In this document: piece by piece, positions 47,739 to 58,330 of the stretch
Position numbering within the stretch: the stretch's first letter is position 1
Layout: the number at the start of each line of letters is the position of its first letter
Position numbers and translations under genes: made by a program
The notes under the pieces: generated by a model
The model's database searches: none
What the model saw: the letters and a program-made list of their open reading frames with translations, nothing else
Told to the model about the DNA's origin: nothing
Source of the DNA: Jackrogersella multiformis
Lineage: Eukaryota > Ascomycota > Sordariomycetes > Xylariales > Hypoxylaceae
Direction of reading: 5' to 3'
Length of the DNA stretch: 64,000 nt
NCBI GenBank assembly: GCA_902806575.1
Contig: CADCXD010000004.1
Span: 3,534,001 to 3,598,000 of the forward strand

Positions 47739-50700
47739 ATGCATACTCTGTCACGCCGTACCTTTCGCTCGGCGGCACTCGGTAGACATAAAGCGCCCTT
47801 AGTAACACGTCCTAATCGACTCTTCCACGCCTCAGCCCGCGTCAGCGCTGCCGACGAAAGTAGCAGTAGTCCCCGCGACAATGGAAACAACCCCGAGAAG
47901 GACAATGGGGCTCGAGAGGGTGGGAATCATGGAGACGAGAATATATTAGGGGAAAATGTCTCCAAGTCGAATGGGGAGAGTCAGGGTCGTAAAAAACCTG
48001 ACAATGGCTCCCTGAGGTCACGCACCCAACGAATCCGCAAACACGAAGAGTTACCCCCTGTGCATGTGCCCGAGTCGTTTTTCTCCCGCTCGATCAGTCG
48101 TTTTGAAGATACGAAGATAAATTCTGGACTGGATCAAATACGCGAGAGAGAGCTACGCATGTTATTAGAAGACGCATTGCTCTGTCCAGCAGGTCGACTC
48201 AGGGAGCATCTTAAAAAAGTAATGGAAGCTGTGGCTTGGACTGAGGAAGCCACAGGTGAAGCTATCGAGGCTCTGAGCTCAAGTTTAGACACAGACTCCA
48301 TCCACAAGAGGGGCGATGTCCTGGTGGCTGCTGCTTTCTGGACTACGGCCATATTAGCTCTTGGGGTCCCTGGAGAGCAAGACGTCCTTGATAAATCTCT
48401 CGAGCGCCATTCGATTTCTAGTTCTGGAAATCTGTATGCAGCCCTCAATTTCGTAACCGCACTTCACGATATTTCACTACCACCTCCAATTCTAGCTAAG
48501 GAAATAGTCAGCCATCTCGTGAACGACTCTCCTCTAGATGCATCTGCTGTGAAGTGGTTTGAAGACGTCATGATTGATGATATTCAAGCCTCCATCAAAA
48601 CCGACCTCATAATCCCGGCCCCGAAAAATATCAGACTTGCAGATTTACGACGGCCCGTTACAATTTTCAACATATCTGACTACTCTGGGTATTCCGTACC
48701 CCGTGACATCATACGGCAAATCGCTGCTAAGCTGGAGGCTGATGTCCTACACCTGAGAGCTTCCGATATTGCGCACGTCATTGGAAATTATGTCGGCCAA
48801 GATGCCGTCAGGGCGCCCGGCGTTATCTCGCAGTTAGGGTATAAGGCCGCACTGAACAGTGGAAGATTAAAATTACCTATAAACAACGAGAATCTACAAC
48901 TCGCTCTACTAGACGAGAGGCTCAAGAAGGATAGCAACAAAAGATACATATACGTAATGGACGACGTCCTAAACGGATCGAATAGAGGAAAGAACGATGG
49001 GCTCTGGGAGGACTTGAAAGTCAAGGCGGCGTTAGAAGAGCTCATCCATTCCGTCGATTCCGAGTCTACCGAGGAGAGACCACTTATCGTCCACATCGAT
49101 GACTTCCTTGCACTTAGTATGGATGCTGAATGCGGCGCCATCGTACTAAGCAAAATCCGAAAACTCGTCGATGGGCTGTGGAAAGACGGTCGAAAAATTG
49201 CTCTGGTCGGCTCCTGTTCTACCAAAGATGCGCCGAAGTCTTATATACTCGCACTAGAAGACCTTGCATCTCATGAACGAGTGACCAATCTCTTTATGAA
49301 TATTCTCGCGCTTATCACAACAACCAGCGCCAACTCTCTCCCAGAGAACCGAGCCTCCAGGGCAGAAACAATCACGTCTAATTTAAAGCGTCTATTTCAA
49401 GGAAGACAGGACTACGTCAAAGAGAATGAAAGCAATCTTGTGAAGGTATTAGCATCGATGGTTAAACCTCCATCTGATGCCGCGGTAATAGCTACCGGAG
49501 AGATAGGGCTCAGCGAAATAAACCATAGACTGTTACCGGAATCATGGGTAACCAGTGTCTTGCCCCTCAATGAGGTATACCGCATCGCCACTACGATGAT
49601 TGGCTACTCCGAGAATCCGGCGGATGTGTTTAACATCGAATCTGTGAAGAAAGCTGCCGACGTCATTACAAATCTCAAGCAGTTGAACAAATTCTCTATT
49701 CTTAAGACCCCTGGAGAAAAAACCCGGCCAGAACTACCCAAGTCATCCGGTGACAGTTACCGGGCAATGTTTGGCAGCAAGTCATTCTTGGACAATTCTA
49801 GGATGAAAGAGTCTGAGGAAGACCCGGAGGAGAATCTCGAATCAGGTCTTGTGAACGCGAAAGACATCCACACAACCTTTAAAGATGTCCACGCGCCGAA
49901 GGAGACTATCGAGTCAGTCAAGATGCTCACCACGCTGTCGCTGATTCGCCCCGAGGCCTTCTCCTACGGCGTGCTCGCTACAAATAGGATACCCGGATGC
50001 CTCCTGTACGGCCCGCCCGGCACGGGAAAGACGCTACTCGCGAAGGCGGTGGCCAAGGAGAGCGGGGCAAACATGATCGAGATCAGCGGCGCCAGCATCA
50101 ACAACAAGTACGTAGGCCAGAGCGAGAAGAACGTGCGGGCGCTCTTCCAGCTAGCCAAGAAGAAGGAGCCGCTGGTGATCTTCATCGACGAGGCGGACGC
50201 GCTGCTGGGGTCCCGGAGCGGGCGCGACGTGGGCTCGAGGCGCGAGACGATTAACCAGTTCCTCCGGGAGTGGGACGGGATGGACAAGATGAAGGCGTTC
50301 ATCATGGTGGCGACGAATCGGCCCTTCGACCTCGACGACGCCGTGCTGCGGAGGCTGCCGCGCAAGCTGCTGATCGACCTCCCGCTCGAGGCCGACCGCG
50401 CGGCCATCCTCAGGATCCACCTCAAGGACGAGGAGCTCGACCCGGGCACCGTGTCGATAGAAGACCTCGCGAGGCGCACCCCGCTGTACTCCGGGTCCGA
50501 CCTCAAGAACGTGTGTGTGGCGGCGGCGATGGCGGCCGTTAAGGAGGAGCTGGAGCTGGAGCAGACGCTGAAGGAACAGCAGGAACGGGAACAGCAGGAA
50601 CAGCAGGAACGGGAACAGCAGGAACAGCAGGAACGGGAACAGCGGGAACAGCAAGAGAAACAGGAACAACAGCAAGCACAGCAACAGGAACCCCAAGAAC

Positions 50701-51008
50701 AACCACAGCAGCAGCAGCAGCAGAACCAGGAGCAGGACGCAGAGAGCATCATCCAGCAGGAACTCCTCGGGGGCCACGACCAGGCGAAGCGGCGGGTGCT
50801 CGCGGGCCGCCACTTCGACAAGGCGCTCCGGGAGATAGGGGCCAGCGTGTCGGAGGACATGGCGACACTGACGGCGATCCGCAAGTTCGACGAGAAGTTC
50901 GGGGACGGCGGGGCGGCGCGCCGGCGCCGCGGAGGCAAGGGCATGGGGTTCGGCGTCGCGGCCGAGACCGCGGACGCGCACGACGCGAGGGTCAGGGGCA
51001 GGCGGTGA
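47739..51008 (+). CDS. Mitochondrial AAA+ ATPase, Msp1/ATAD1-like
   Basis: Single exon, 1089 residues from the ATG chosen. This start begins a classical mitochondrial presequence (MHTLSRRTFRS, then NRLFHASARVSA); an in-frame ATG at 47616 would add 41 residues and a hydrophobic segment. Residues about 80-700 are a long helical region with a second, degraded P-loop-like domain. The canonical AAA+ domain follows: Walker A GPPGTGKT (758-765), Walker B VIFIDEAD near 812, and sensor MVATNRPFDLDD. ISGASINNKYVGQSEKNVR is the Msp1-type pore-loop segment. A Gln/Glu/Arg repeat (about 945-1000) splits the lid from the conserved C-terminal helix HFDKALREI. The domain suggests protein extraction or quality control at mitochondria, but the large N-terminal half is unlike yeast Msp1. 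Confidence 0.87.
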   Translation: MHTLSRRTFRSAALGRHKAPLVTRPNRLFHASARVSAADESSSSPRDNGNNPEKDNGAREGGNHGDENILGENVSKSNGESQGRKKPDNGSLRSRTQRIRKHEELPPVHVPESFFSRSISRFEDTKINSGLDQIRERELRMLLEDALLCPAGRLREHLKKVMEAVAWTEEATGEAIEALSSSLDTDSIHKRGDVLVAAAFWTTAILALGVPGEQDVLDKSLERHSISSSGNLYAALNFVTALHDISLPPPILAKEIVSHLVNDSPLDASAVKWFEDVMIDDIQASIKTDLIIPAPKNIRLADLRRPVTIFNISDYSGYSVPRDIIRQIAAKLEADVLHLRASDIAHVIGNYVGQDAVRAPGVISQLGYKAALNSGRLKLPINNENLQLALLDERLKKDSNKRYIYVMDDVLNGSNRGKNDGLWEDLKVKAALEELIHSVDSESTEERPLIVHIDDFLALSMDAECGAIVLSKIRKLVDGLWKDGRKIALVGSCSTKDAPKSYILALEDLASHERVTNLFMNILALITTTSANSLPENRASRAETITSNLKRLFQGRQDYVKENESNLVKVLASMVKPPSDAAVIATGEIGLSEINHRLLPESWVTSVLPLNEVYRIATTMIGYSENPADVFNIESVKKAADVITNLKQLNKFSILKTPGEKTRPELPKSSGDSYRAMFGSKSFLDNSRMKESEEDPEENLESGLVNAKDIHTTFKDVHAPKETIESVKMLTTLSLIRPEAFSYGVLATNRIPGCLLYGPPGTGKTLLAKAVAKESGANMIEISGASINNKYVGQSEKNVRALFQLAKKKEPLVIFIDEADALLGSRSGRDVGSRRETINQFLREWDGMDKMKAFIMVATNRPFDLDDAVLRRLPRKLLIDLPLEADRAAILRIHLKDEELDPGTVSIEDLARRTPLYSGSDLKNVCVAAAMAAVKEELELEQTLKEQQEREQQEQQEREQQEQQEREQREQQEKQEQQQAQQQEPQEQPQQQQQQNQEQDAESIIQQELLGGHDQAKRRVLAGRHFDKALREIGASVSEDMATLTAIRKFDEKFGDGGAARRRRGGKGMGFGVAAETADAHDARVRGRR
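50572..50740 (+). repeat. Coding minisatellite (CAGGAACGGGAACAG)
   Basis: A tandem array based on a 15-24-base unit encodes a Gln-Glu-Arg stretch inside the AAA+ ATPase, between the lid helices and the C-terminal helix. It is in frame and degenerates to poly-Gln at its 3' end. Confidence 0.9.
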
Positions 51009-51725
51009 TGCTACTACTTGAGTGTGTAGGTAGGTACCTAGGTTGATATGCGCTACGGATGATGGCGGCTTAGGGTATTCCGTCCGTTTGTATGTGTAAC
51101 TCGGACGTGCGCGATATAGACTACCTCGGTAGGTACCTAGGTATAGTTATGGCATAGCATTGCTGCTTCTGTGTCGACCCCTTTTCTCCATCGCGCTTTC
51201 TGTCTCCAGTATTGATTCTGATCACGTGCTCATGGTTTTCCCCTTTTTATACGTCTTGGCTTCTTCATTCCTTCACCTTTCATCAATCCTATCTCCTCTT
51301 TCTAGCTTCGTTCTCCTCGGATTCGTTCTCTATGTTTCCGAGTGGCGTAGATTGTCTCCATAACGAGCCTAGTCATGCAACCTTTCATGCAGCCTTATCA
51401 CCCCTTCCTACTTCCACCCTAATTTGCGTATGCCTCACAAACCGGGCGTCAACGTGGCGACAGGCGACCTATCACATTGGAACTTGTAAATTGCAACTCA
51501 CAGACTTCGTTGACCAGGCATGTACTTCCACCCTATTGAACCATGTACCTCAATGCATCGCCGCTTTAAACTGCTGCCAGTTTGTCCGCTCGAAGAGAAA
51601 TATGCTGACCTTCCCACATCTCTCATCTTCTTCCCACACACACTTTCACGCTCAGTTACCCGCATTATTGCTTACGTCAACTCTCTCAAATCTCTTGCCG
51701 CTTCAACGAAGACCACCTCGCCAGG
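51009..51725. other. Intergenic before the C2H2 regulator
   Basis: Contains two CGGTAGGTACCTAGGTA-type motifs (51030-51042 and 51128-51143) and then a C/T-rich leader (51180-51720) typical of fungal 5' UTRs. Long open frames here are T/C-rich and domain-free. Confidence 0.5.
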
Positions 51726-52941
51726 ATGTCGGACTACCTCGAGTACTTCGACTTCGATGCTTTTGCAGCCACCGACGAGTACACCTTTAACTTCAACGAC
51801 TTGGATACTATGTATCCGATTGGCCAAGAGGAGCAGACCGCTGCTCTGAGCTTTGGCTCCTCGTTGCTGCCTGACGCCAATGTAGCCCCGGTGGAACCGT
51901 AAGGCTTTTTTTTTTTAGCTGTTGCTAACAAAAAGGGTGTTGGAAATTTAGCCAAAAGGGAATCGAGATCTACTTGTCTCAGTGGTCAGCGAACTTCCCT
52001 TCGGCTAATATAGATTTCCAATCAACACAACTAGCCAACATTGAAATACATGCGTAAGCCACACAAACATCCCTTGTCCGTGTACTTGTAAAATTAATAG
52101 GCATAGACCATCGAACGTCGAAACGCGACCTAATAATTTAAATTTTCAGCCTCGCCATCAAACCCCGGCACTGGAAACACATGAAAACTCGGGAGAGCCG
52201 ACCGTTCGGTCCGAACGAAGTGCAAGCCCTGGAAATCACCAACACGATTCAAATGCATTCGATCATCATCAGGTTGAGGGGCCCATCCCGTTTTCATGTG
52301 TGGAATGTAATGAATCATTCCTAAGCAAATCGCTCCTTCAACAGCATGCCGACAACTCTAATCATCAGATTGCTGAGTGCTCATGTGGTGTAAGGTTCGC
52401 GCGTATCGATACTCTAACTCGTCATCTGGAATCTTTTCGCACAGATATACACCGGTTTCCTTGTACCTTCTGTAAACGTCACCGTGGCAAAAATGGCTTC
52501 CGCCGGCGGGATCACCTTGTTCAGCACCTTAGTGGCTACCACAAGTTGGATACAAGGGAGATTTGCAAGGTAATACCGTCACAGAGGGCTACCTGGAATG
52601 AATATAGTTGTCCCCACCCTAAGTGTGAGTTGGAGAGGGGAACCACGAATGTGCTTTTCGAAAAAAAGGCCGATTACAACAAACACCTAAAGGACGACCA
52701 TGAGGCAACTCCATTCCCTTGTCCTGCTGCCAATTGCGACCGAGTTGGAACCAAAGGGTACACCACACCAACCGGCCTCAAGAAGCATTTGTCTCGTGAA
52801 CACTCAGACGCCCCCCAGTATTTGGCAAGGCTTGATGAAGAAATTCGGTCTTACTCCATACTATGCAACGACTGCGGAAGAGAGTTTTACTGGAACCTGG
52901 AAGGGTTCAATCTTCACCGTCAGTTCTTCCATCAACTCTAA
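51726..52941 (+). CDS. C2H2 zinc-finger protein
   Basis: Three exons, 51726-51898, 51952-52053 and 52101-52941, give 371 residues in phase. The first 80 residues are acidic and aromatic (SDYLEYFDFDAFAATDEYTF), resembling an activation region. Zinc-finger-like units follow: CVECNESFLSKSLLQQH, a degenerate CSCGVRFARIDTLTRH, CTFCKRHRGKNGFRRRDHLVQH, a Cys/His unit with a long loop (CPHPKC through KKADYNKHLKDDH), CPAANCDRVG through GLKKHLSREH, and a final CNDCGREF unit through HRQFFH. This multi-finger form with irregular spacing is common in Sordariomycete regulators. Function is unknown. Its 3' end faces the phytanoyl-CoA-dioxygenase-like gene. Confidence 0.85.
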
Positions 52942-53608
52942 ATAAACACGATTCATCGCACACCAACGTGTTGGGTTTGATGGTTAAAAGAAGCCGAGAT
53001 TCAGTGTTGGATACTTGTGTTTGTTTGTTTTGAATGTCATCTATCCTGGAACTATTCGGTTTGGTTCTTGGTTGTGGCACTGCTTGGATTTGGCTTGCTT
53101 GCATACCTAAGCAGCTTCAATTCCCTTTTTATTGTTAGACGGATTATGAATATGGTTAAGCTTACAGATATTGGTCATGGAGTTTCCTTCATTTATAAGA
53201 GACGATTCTTTATTTCACTTATTTATGTTATATTTCTTTTACATCAAGCACTCATGTGGTTCATATGTACGCAGTTTGATTTTCGTCTCCTATTCTCTTT
53301 TCCCCCTGGCTCTATAGTGTGTTAATTCAGATCATTAAACCCAAAATATGGCCAAATACATGTTATTATAACACTCTAAATTCATACCGTCTTTATATCC
53401 ATGGATCATTCTAGGATCATCACCATTCATTGGTAGGTTAGTATTTTATCCCATGGGTGCAGGCCTAGCGTGTCTTAACATCATTGATTACCTCTATCGA
53501 GCCATCGGTTCTGGCTGCTCCTGAACTTTACATTATCAGGTGTGGCCTGTAAGACTAAATAGATCTAGTTGCCTTTCTTCACTTCATTAACCTTTCCAGA
53601 TACCCAAC
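52942..53608. other. Convergent 3' spacer
   Basis: AT-rich 3' flanks of the C2H2 gene and the dioxygenase gene. A T-rich, hydrophobic 102-codon frame at 53017-53325 lacks an ATG and other gene features. Confidence 0.5.
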
Positions 53609-55625
53609 CTAATTACCATTCAGAGATTCGGGCACATACAGCTCATGAGGCGCGCGGATGGCTCCGACGCAATCTTCCCTGCGGTCGAAATAAATTCCTT
53701 CTCGTATGTCACCGTCCTGACCACCGACAGCGCCTGTAGCGCAGAATCCCAAAAATTTCTTCTGGCGCTGCGAGAGCTTCGGCGCGACTTCTGGGCGTAG
53801 CGATACTACCACATGTAGAGTCAGTTACTGTTTCCCCTTCAAACCATAAGGAAAAGGGTATGATATGTATCTCGGAAACCGCAGTTACCCAACCAGCTTA
53901 ATTCGGAAGGGCTGGCACCAGAAAAGGGGGAGGGGGGGTGGCTCTCGATGTTACATACAAGCGTAATTCTCCTGCGAGCGGATGAACGAGCGCATAAAAA
54001 ACATCAGGATGGCCGGCCTTTCTGAATCAGGGGAGCCAGGGGTTAAGGTGTTGGCACCTGTTGCGTGCCACAACCGGCTCTCGAAGATGAAGGCGGTCCC
54101 CGCTGGCGCTTCGGCCGCGACTGTACCTTCGATGCTGAAGACATCCGCCGGGGCAACGTGGCCTAGATGCGAGCCAGGGATGACTCGTGTCGCGCCATTT
54201 TCGGCGTGGAGATCGGTGAGGCAAAACACTGAAGCCACGAGGGTTAGTAATTAATGATTTAGGTAGAGAGAGAGCTCAGGGGTTTCAAGCATATCTTAGG
54301 AGCACCAAATGATTAGTCAGCCCTATTAGGAATGCTTGACTGCCAAGCAAGAAGGAAGAAGAGGAATTCTCGATCCTACATACTTATGTTCTATAAACAG
54401 GAAATATCGGGAATTTAGCGTGAGATTTTCAGTGCACTACTCAAAATATGCGAGTGACACTTACCACACCAAAGACCACATTCCTAATCGACGGCTGGAT
54501 GGCGACCTGGTCTGTGTGCATCTGCATCGGTATATTCCCCGGACGAGCAATATTGGCCGCGTACGCATGGAGGAGAGCGTGGTCACCCTTAACAGAGTTA
54601 ATAGTCAAGAATCAGACCATCCCGAGACACCTTAACTAAGAAAAAGAGTGTTTTATAGTATCGAAGCTGATATAGGGGGTAACACCAAATTGTAGGTAGG
54701 CTGAAAACTATATATCGTTTGAAATTCAGGGGCTGCCGGGGATGGCATATATTAATCACTTACAATTAACCACGGCACTATCTCGTCTATCAACGGGTGA
54801 TTGAGCAGATCTAAGAACTCATCGCCTTTATTAGTGAGCACCCAGAGGCGCTGGTTAGGACCGCTAGTGGCGTCCGCTCCGCTGTCCATCCTAGCAACGC
54901 CAGCTTCGCGCTCGCCTGCTGCTTGTTCTTGAACAGCCTTCTTGAGGATCTGTTTGTGTTATTTAGCATAGATAAGGTAAAAGCAAGGTTCTGTCTATCT
55001 ATTTCCTGGCCCTAACTCCGATAGGACGAGGAAAAGGGGGTTAAAGACATACAGCTACTTGCGCCGGCGTAAGCGCGTTCTTGACGAAGCCGTAGCCAAA
55101 CTCCCGGATATCTCGTTTGGCCTGGGCTATATCCTCCGTCGGGGCAGGCAGCCGCTCAAACGCGCCGGGATAAGCCATCTTGGGCAGCGCGGGAGGGCCC
55201 TGCGGCGTCAGGAGGTCGGCAAACTTGATAGCGATGGGGATGCTGTCTTTACTCATCGCCGTATCGTGTAAGAAAGCATCCTTGAACAAACCGTACCGCG
55301 GTTCCAGGTGCCCTTGGTAAATTTGCACAATGGTCTCCGGTCGGATGGTCAGCTGACAGTCCGGCTCGGCCCCATCGTCGGGGGGATCCTCTAGGAGCTT
55401 GGCGGCGGGGGAGCTGGACGCTCGGGCGTCGATGAAGAGTGGTGGGTTCGTGCCGAATGTTACCGAGAGGAGAGCATCGAGCTGTGCTAATATGGGTAGG
55501 TTCTCTCTGATGATGTTCGAAGCTTCGACAATATCCACTTCGAAATTCTTAGATAGATCGCCATATGGCTGAGAGCTGAAGTCAAGCTCGGGGACTAGTG
55601 GTTTGCCCGGGGGAACGCCTGCCAT
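53609..55625 (-). CDS. Phytanoyl-CoA dioxygenase family protein
   Basis: Five minus-strand exons: 55625-55053, 54949-54764, 54587 to about 54470, 54228-53959 and 53805-53609, giving about 425 residues. These non-heme iron enzymes use 2-oxoglutarate and O2 to hydroxylate a substrate; in fungi, many act in secondary metabolism or lipid breakdown. The iron-binding His-x-Asp is visible as MHTD near residue 277, and the jelly-roll motif ENGATRVIPGSH follows, with the distal His in SRLWHATGAN. The substrate is unknown. The junction between exons 3 and 4 is awkward: the strong donor GTAAGT leaves the wrong phase, and only a weaker GTGTGG five bases earlier keeps the frame. All other phases agree. 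The 190-residue N-terminal region is also found in longer fungal members. Confidence 0.82.
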
Positions 55626-56242
55626 TGCTGTAAGTCGTTTGCCTGTCTATTAGATTTAGGTAACTATTATTTATATATTAAAAATGATCCACCTATGTTT
55701 ACCATAAAAGAAGGATACTTACAATCTTTATATGTAGAACAAGAAGGATCCTATGGAAGGGATATTGAGGGGTAGATAGAGCATTGTCGAGTTATAGTAA
55801 GTACCTAGGTAGGTAAGACTTTAGTAACCCAGATATGGTCTGTGACAACCTAGTATTTCGTCTTATTTTATTGATATTTACTTATAGGATAGGTTGTTTC
55901 CCGCCTTAGAGGATGAAAGCTCGGGCACTATCACGTCCTAGTTCTGTTTTTACGTGTTTTCCATATGACATTTACTTATTTTAGAAGTCAAGGCCATCCA
56001 AACCCCTACCGACCAGCTACCTATGCCCGAATAGTCTTAGTATCTCACCTATCTCGCATGCCCCATACAATCCTGGACATGTTAGTTGATAACATGGATT
56101 CAAATGAGCGGTGTTAACCAGGTTATCTTTACGGCATGGCCCTTAGTTTAAAGTGATTATAGTTATCGAAAAATAACTAATTAATCTCATGTGGTTTTAA
56201 CGGGAAAACATCGTGAAATTAACCAGTAATAATCTAAGTTAA
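55626..56242. other. Intergenic left flank of the AT-rich element
   Basis: 5' flank of the dioxygenase gene, with a GTACCTAGGTAGGTA motif at 55801-55815; AT content rises steadily towards the inverted repeat. No gene. Confidence 0.5.
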
Positions 56243-57184
56243 ACCTGTGATTAAGTATTATATTATTTATAATATATTATAATTTATAATAAGTCGAATT
56301 ATCGTTACGCGAATATATTAAATACGGGCCATTTATTTTTTATATAAAATCGTTAAAACGTTATATTCGTAACTTATTAAATAAAATAATTATAATTATA
56401 TAATTAATCTTTTAATATTATTTATAATAAAGTTATTATATATTTAAAGTTTTATAAAATTAGAAAAATATTAAAATAAGTAAAAAAAAATTTAAAGTTT
56501 AAGTTTTTTATTTTATATGTAAATTATATATAATTTTCTTACGTTTCTTTAAAAATTCATAATTAAATTGCTATATTATTTTAATTTTTACTTTTAAATT
56601 TATTAAATTATTTAATAACTTAAGTATATTATATTATAATTACACGTTATAAAATAACGTATTTATTTAATAATAAAAGTTTAAACTTTTATATTTTATT
56701 TTTACATATAAAATTTCACGTAAAATTTCTTTATAAATATTAAAAACATTATAATTAGGTAAATAAATTTTATAATAACGTATAATTTTGATATAATATA
56801 TATATGAAATGAAATAATTTAATAAAATTGAAAGTAAATTTAAAAATGGTAAGGTAATTTAATTATGAATTTTTAAAGATACGTAGAAAAAATATATATA
56901 ATTTACATATAAAATAAAAAACTCGAACTTTAAAAAATCATTTACCCACTTTAATATTTTTTTAATTTTATAAAACTTTATGTATATATTTATATTATTA
57001 TAAATAACTTATATAATTTAACCGTATATTTGTAGATATTCTATTTAATTAATTATAAATATAACGTTTGAGCGATTTTATATGGGAAAATGGGTGGCCC
57101 GCACCTGGTATGTGCACGTAACGGCGGTTCGACTTAAAGGCCATTGTGATAACTTTTAACAAGTGGCTTAAGAATAAATCAGGT
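56243..57184. mobile_element. AT-rich long inverted repeat, RIP-like decay
   Basis: A roughly 0.94-kb block of very low GC that is largely an inverted repeat of itself. The left arm has AAGTCGAATTATCGTTACG (from 56291), and the right arm read backwards has AAGTCGAACCGCCGTTACG. Likewise, CGGGCCATTTATTTTTTAT (from 56325) pairs with CGGGCCACCCATTTTCCCA, and a stretch around ATTTTATATGTAAATTATAT is shared by both arms. Many mismatches are C-to-T or G-to-A, mostly with the left arm carrying A/T. Arms are at least 400 bases; the centre (about 56600-56760) is too AT-rich to align by eye. No coding frame survives. It fits a non-autonomous element with long terminal inverted repeats, or two opposed copies, damaged by repeat-induced point mutation. 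Exact ends and target duplication were not resolved. Confidence 0.7.
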
Positions 57185-58330
57185 GAAAAAAACCAATAGA
57201 AAGTTTAATAGCATCTACGCTAGGTAGTTCCTTTGTATTATAGATATTAACTTACATGAATTATCTTGGTAATTCCTAAATGTATCTCTGGCTAGGGCAC
57301 CCGATTTGATATGTTAATAATGCCACCCAAAGTGCCGGAAGAAAAGCCAATTAATAGCCTTCAGTTTGTAACATATTCGAACAATGTTGCCGTTCCATCT
57401 TGGAATGAAAGATGATACGGGCTATAAAAGCCCAAGGTGTAATGTTTCACCCCGAACTTCTTAGGTTACTCGTCCAGGGGCCATTCGGGTAAAGGTCCTG
57501 ACATTATGCTCTTGTCCCGGCCCGCTGTACTTGCATCAAAAGACGAAATAAATAAAGGCACGTACCTAACCTAGGTCTGCAACAATATATATATGCGGCT
57601 AAATTCGGTATTGAGTGACCCCTAACAAGCCATATAACTTATCGGCATAACCAGATAATAGAATAACTAGATAGGTTAGAATGGGCCAGTCCGGAAGTTT
57701 TATTAGAGCTATTATAATTTGGTTAGGTAATCGGTCGGCCCTTTAATATTGATGCAATACTCGAGACTCGAGTATCGAATCGCGGGCCCCGACGGTGCGG
57801 CAAATTAACGAGCCATTTTTACAGTGGCTGTAAATACATGGAGATGGTTCGGTTCAGTATGAGTCCAGGGCTTACTTAAAACGTAAATTTTGTTGTAAAT
57901 TCGATTAATTGTCTTTTCCCTTTACCATTCAACATATCAACTAGCTTAGAGACGAACTTATCTCTCCTCTTTTACCCCTTGTTGAGGTGACCTTTCTACG
58001 GTAGGTCTAGAATCTAGTAGGATCCATAATAACGGCAGATCCAGGTCCGAAAAGCGAATCTAGGCCTTCCTCCGGTAGAGGTTCTAACCTAGTTATGTTA
58101 GAACATGGGCATTAATGAAGTCGTATTTATCTGCCAAGAACTTAATAGAGTCTCCCATCTTTAGGCAATTATCTTATTATGATATTCTAAAAGTTGTCAT
58201 TCCACAGTTAAGATATAAGAGCGCTCTACCCCCCCCAATCAAAATATCAGATAAACGAACAGTTCCTTGTTATTGCTATTAGAAAGCATAGAATACCGTA
58301 GGTAGTTTTGTGTAGAACTAACAACTCATT
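57185..58330. other. Intergenic right flank of the AT-rich element
   Basis: Normal composition returns after 57185. No gene or clear repeat seen; the last 100 bases would be the promoter of the CE5 esterase gene. A small CTCGAGACTCGAG palindrome lies at about 57761-57773. Confidence 0.5.

Noticed and set aside
49964..50981. Cys/Ser-rich 326-codon and Leu-rich 276-codon frames opposite the AAA+ gene
   Set aside because: They come from reading the CAG/GAA minisatellite on the other strand; the AAA+ frame carries the motifs.
53017..53325. Hydrophobic 102-codon plus-strand frame
   Set aside because: No ATG start, T-rich composition and position in a convergent 3' region make it chance coding.
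55626..58330. Possible mitochondrial DNA insertion as the cause of the AT-rich block
   Set aside because: The two arms are inverted copies differing by transitions, and no mitochondrial gene fragment is readable, so a RIP-damaged repeat explains it better.
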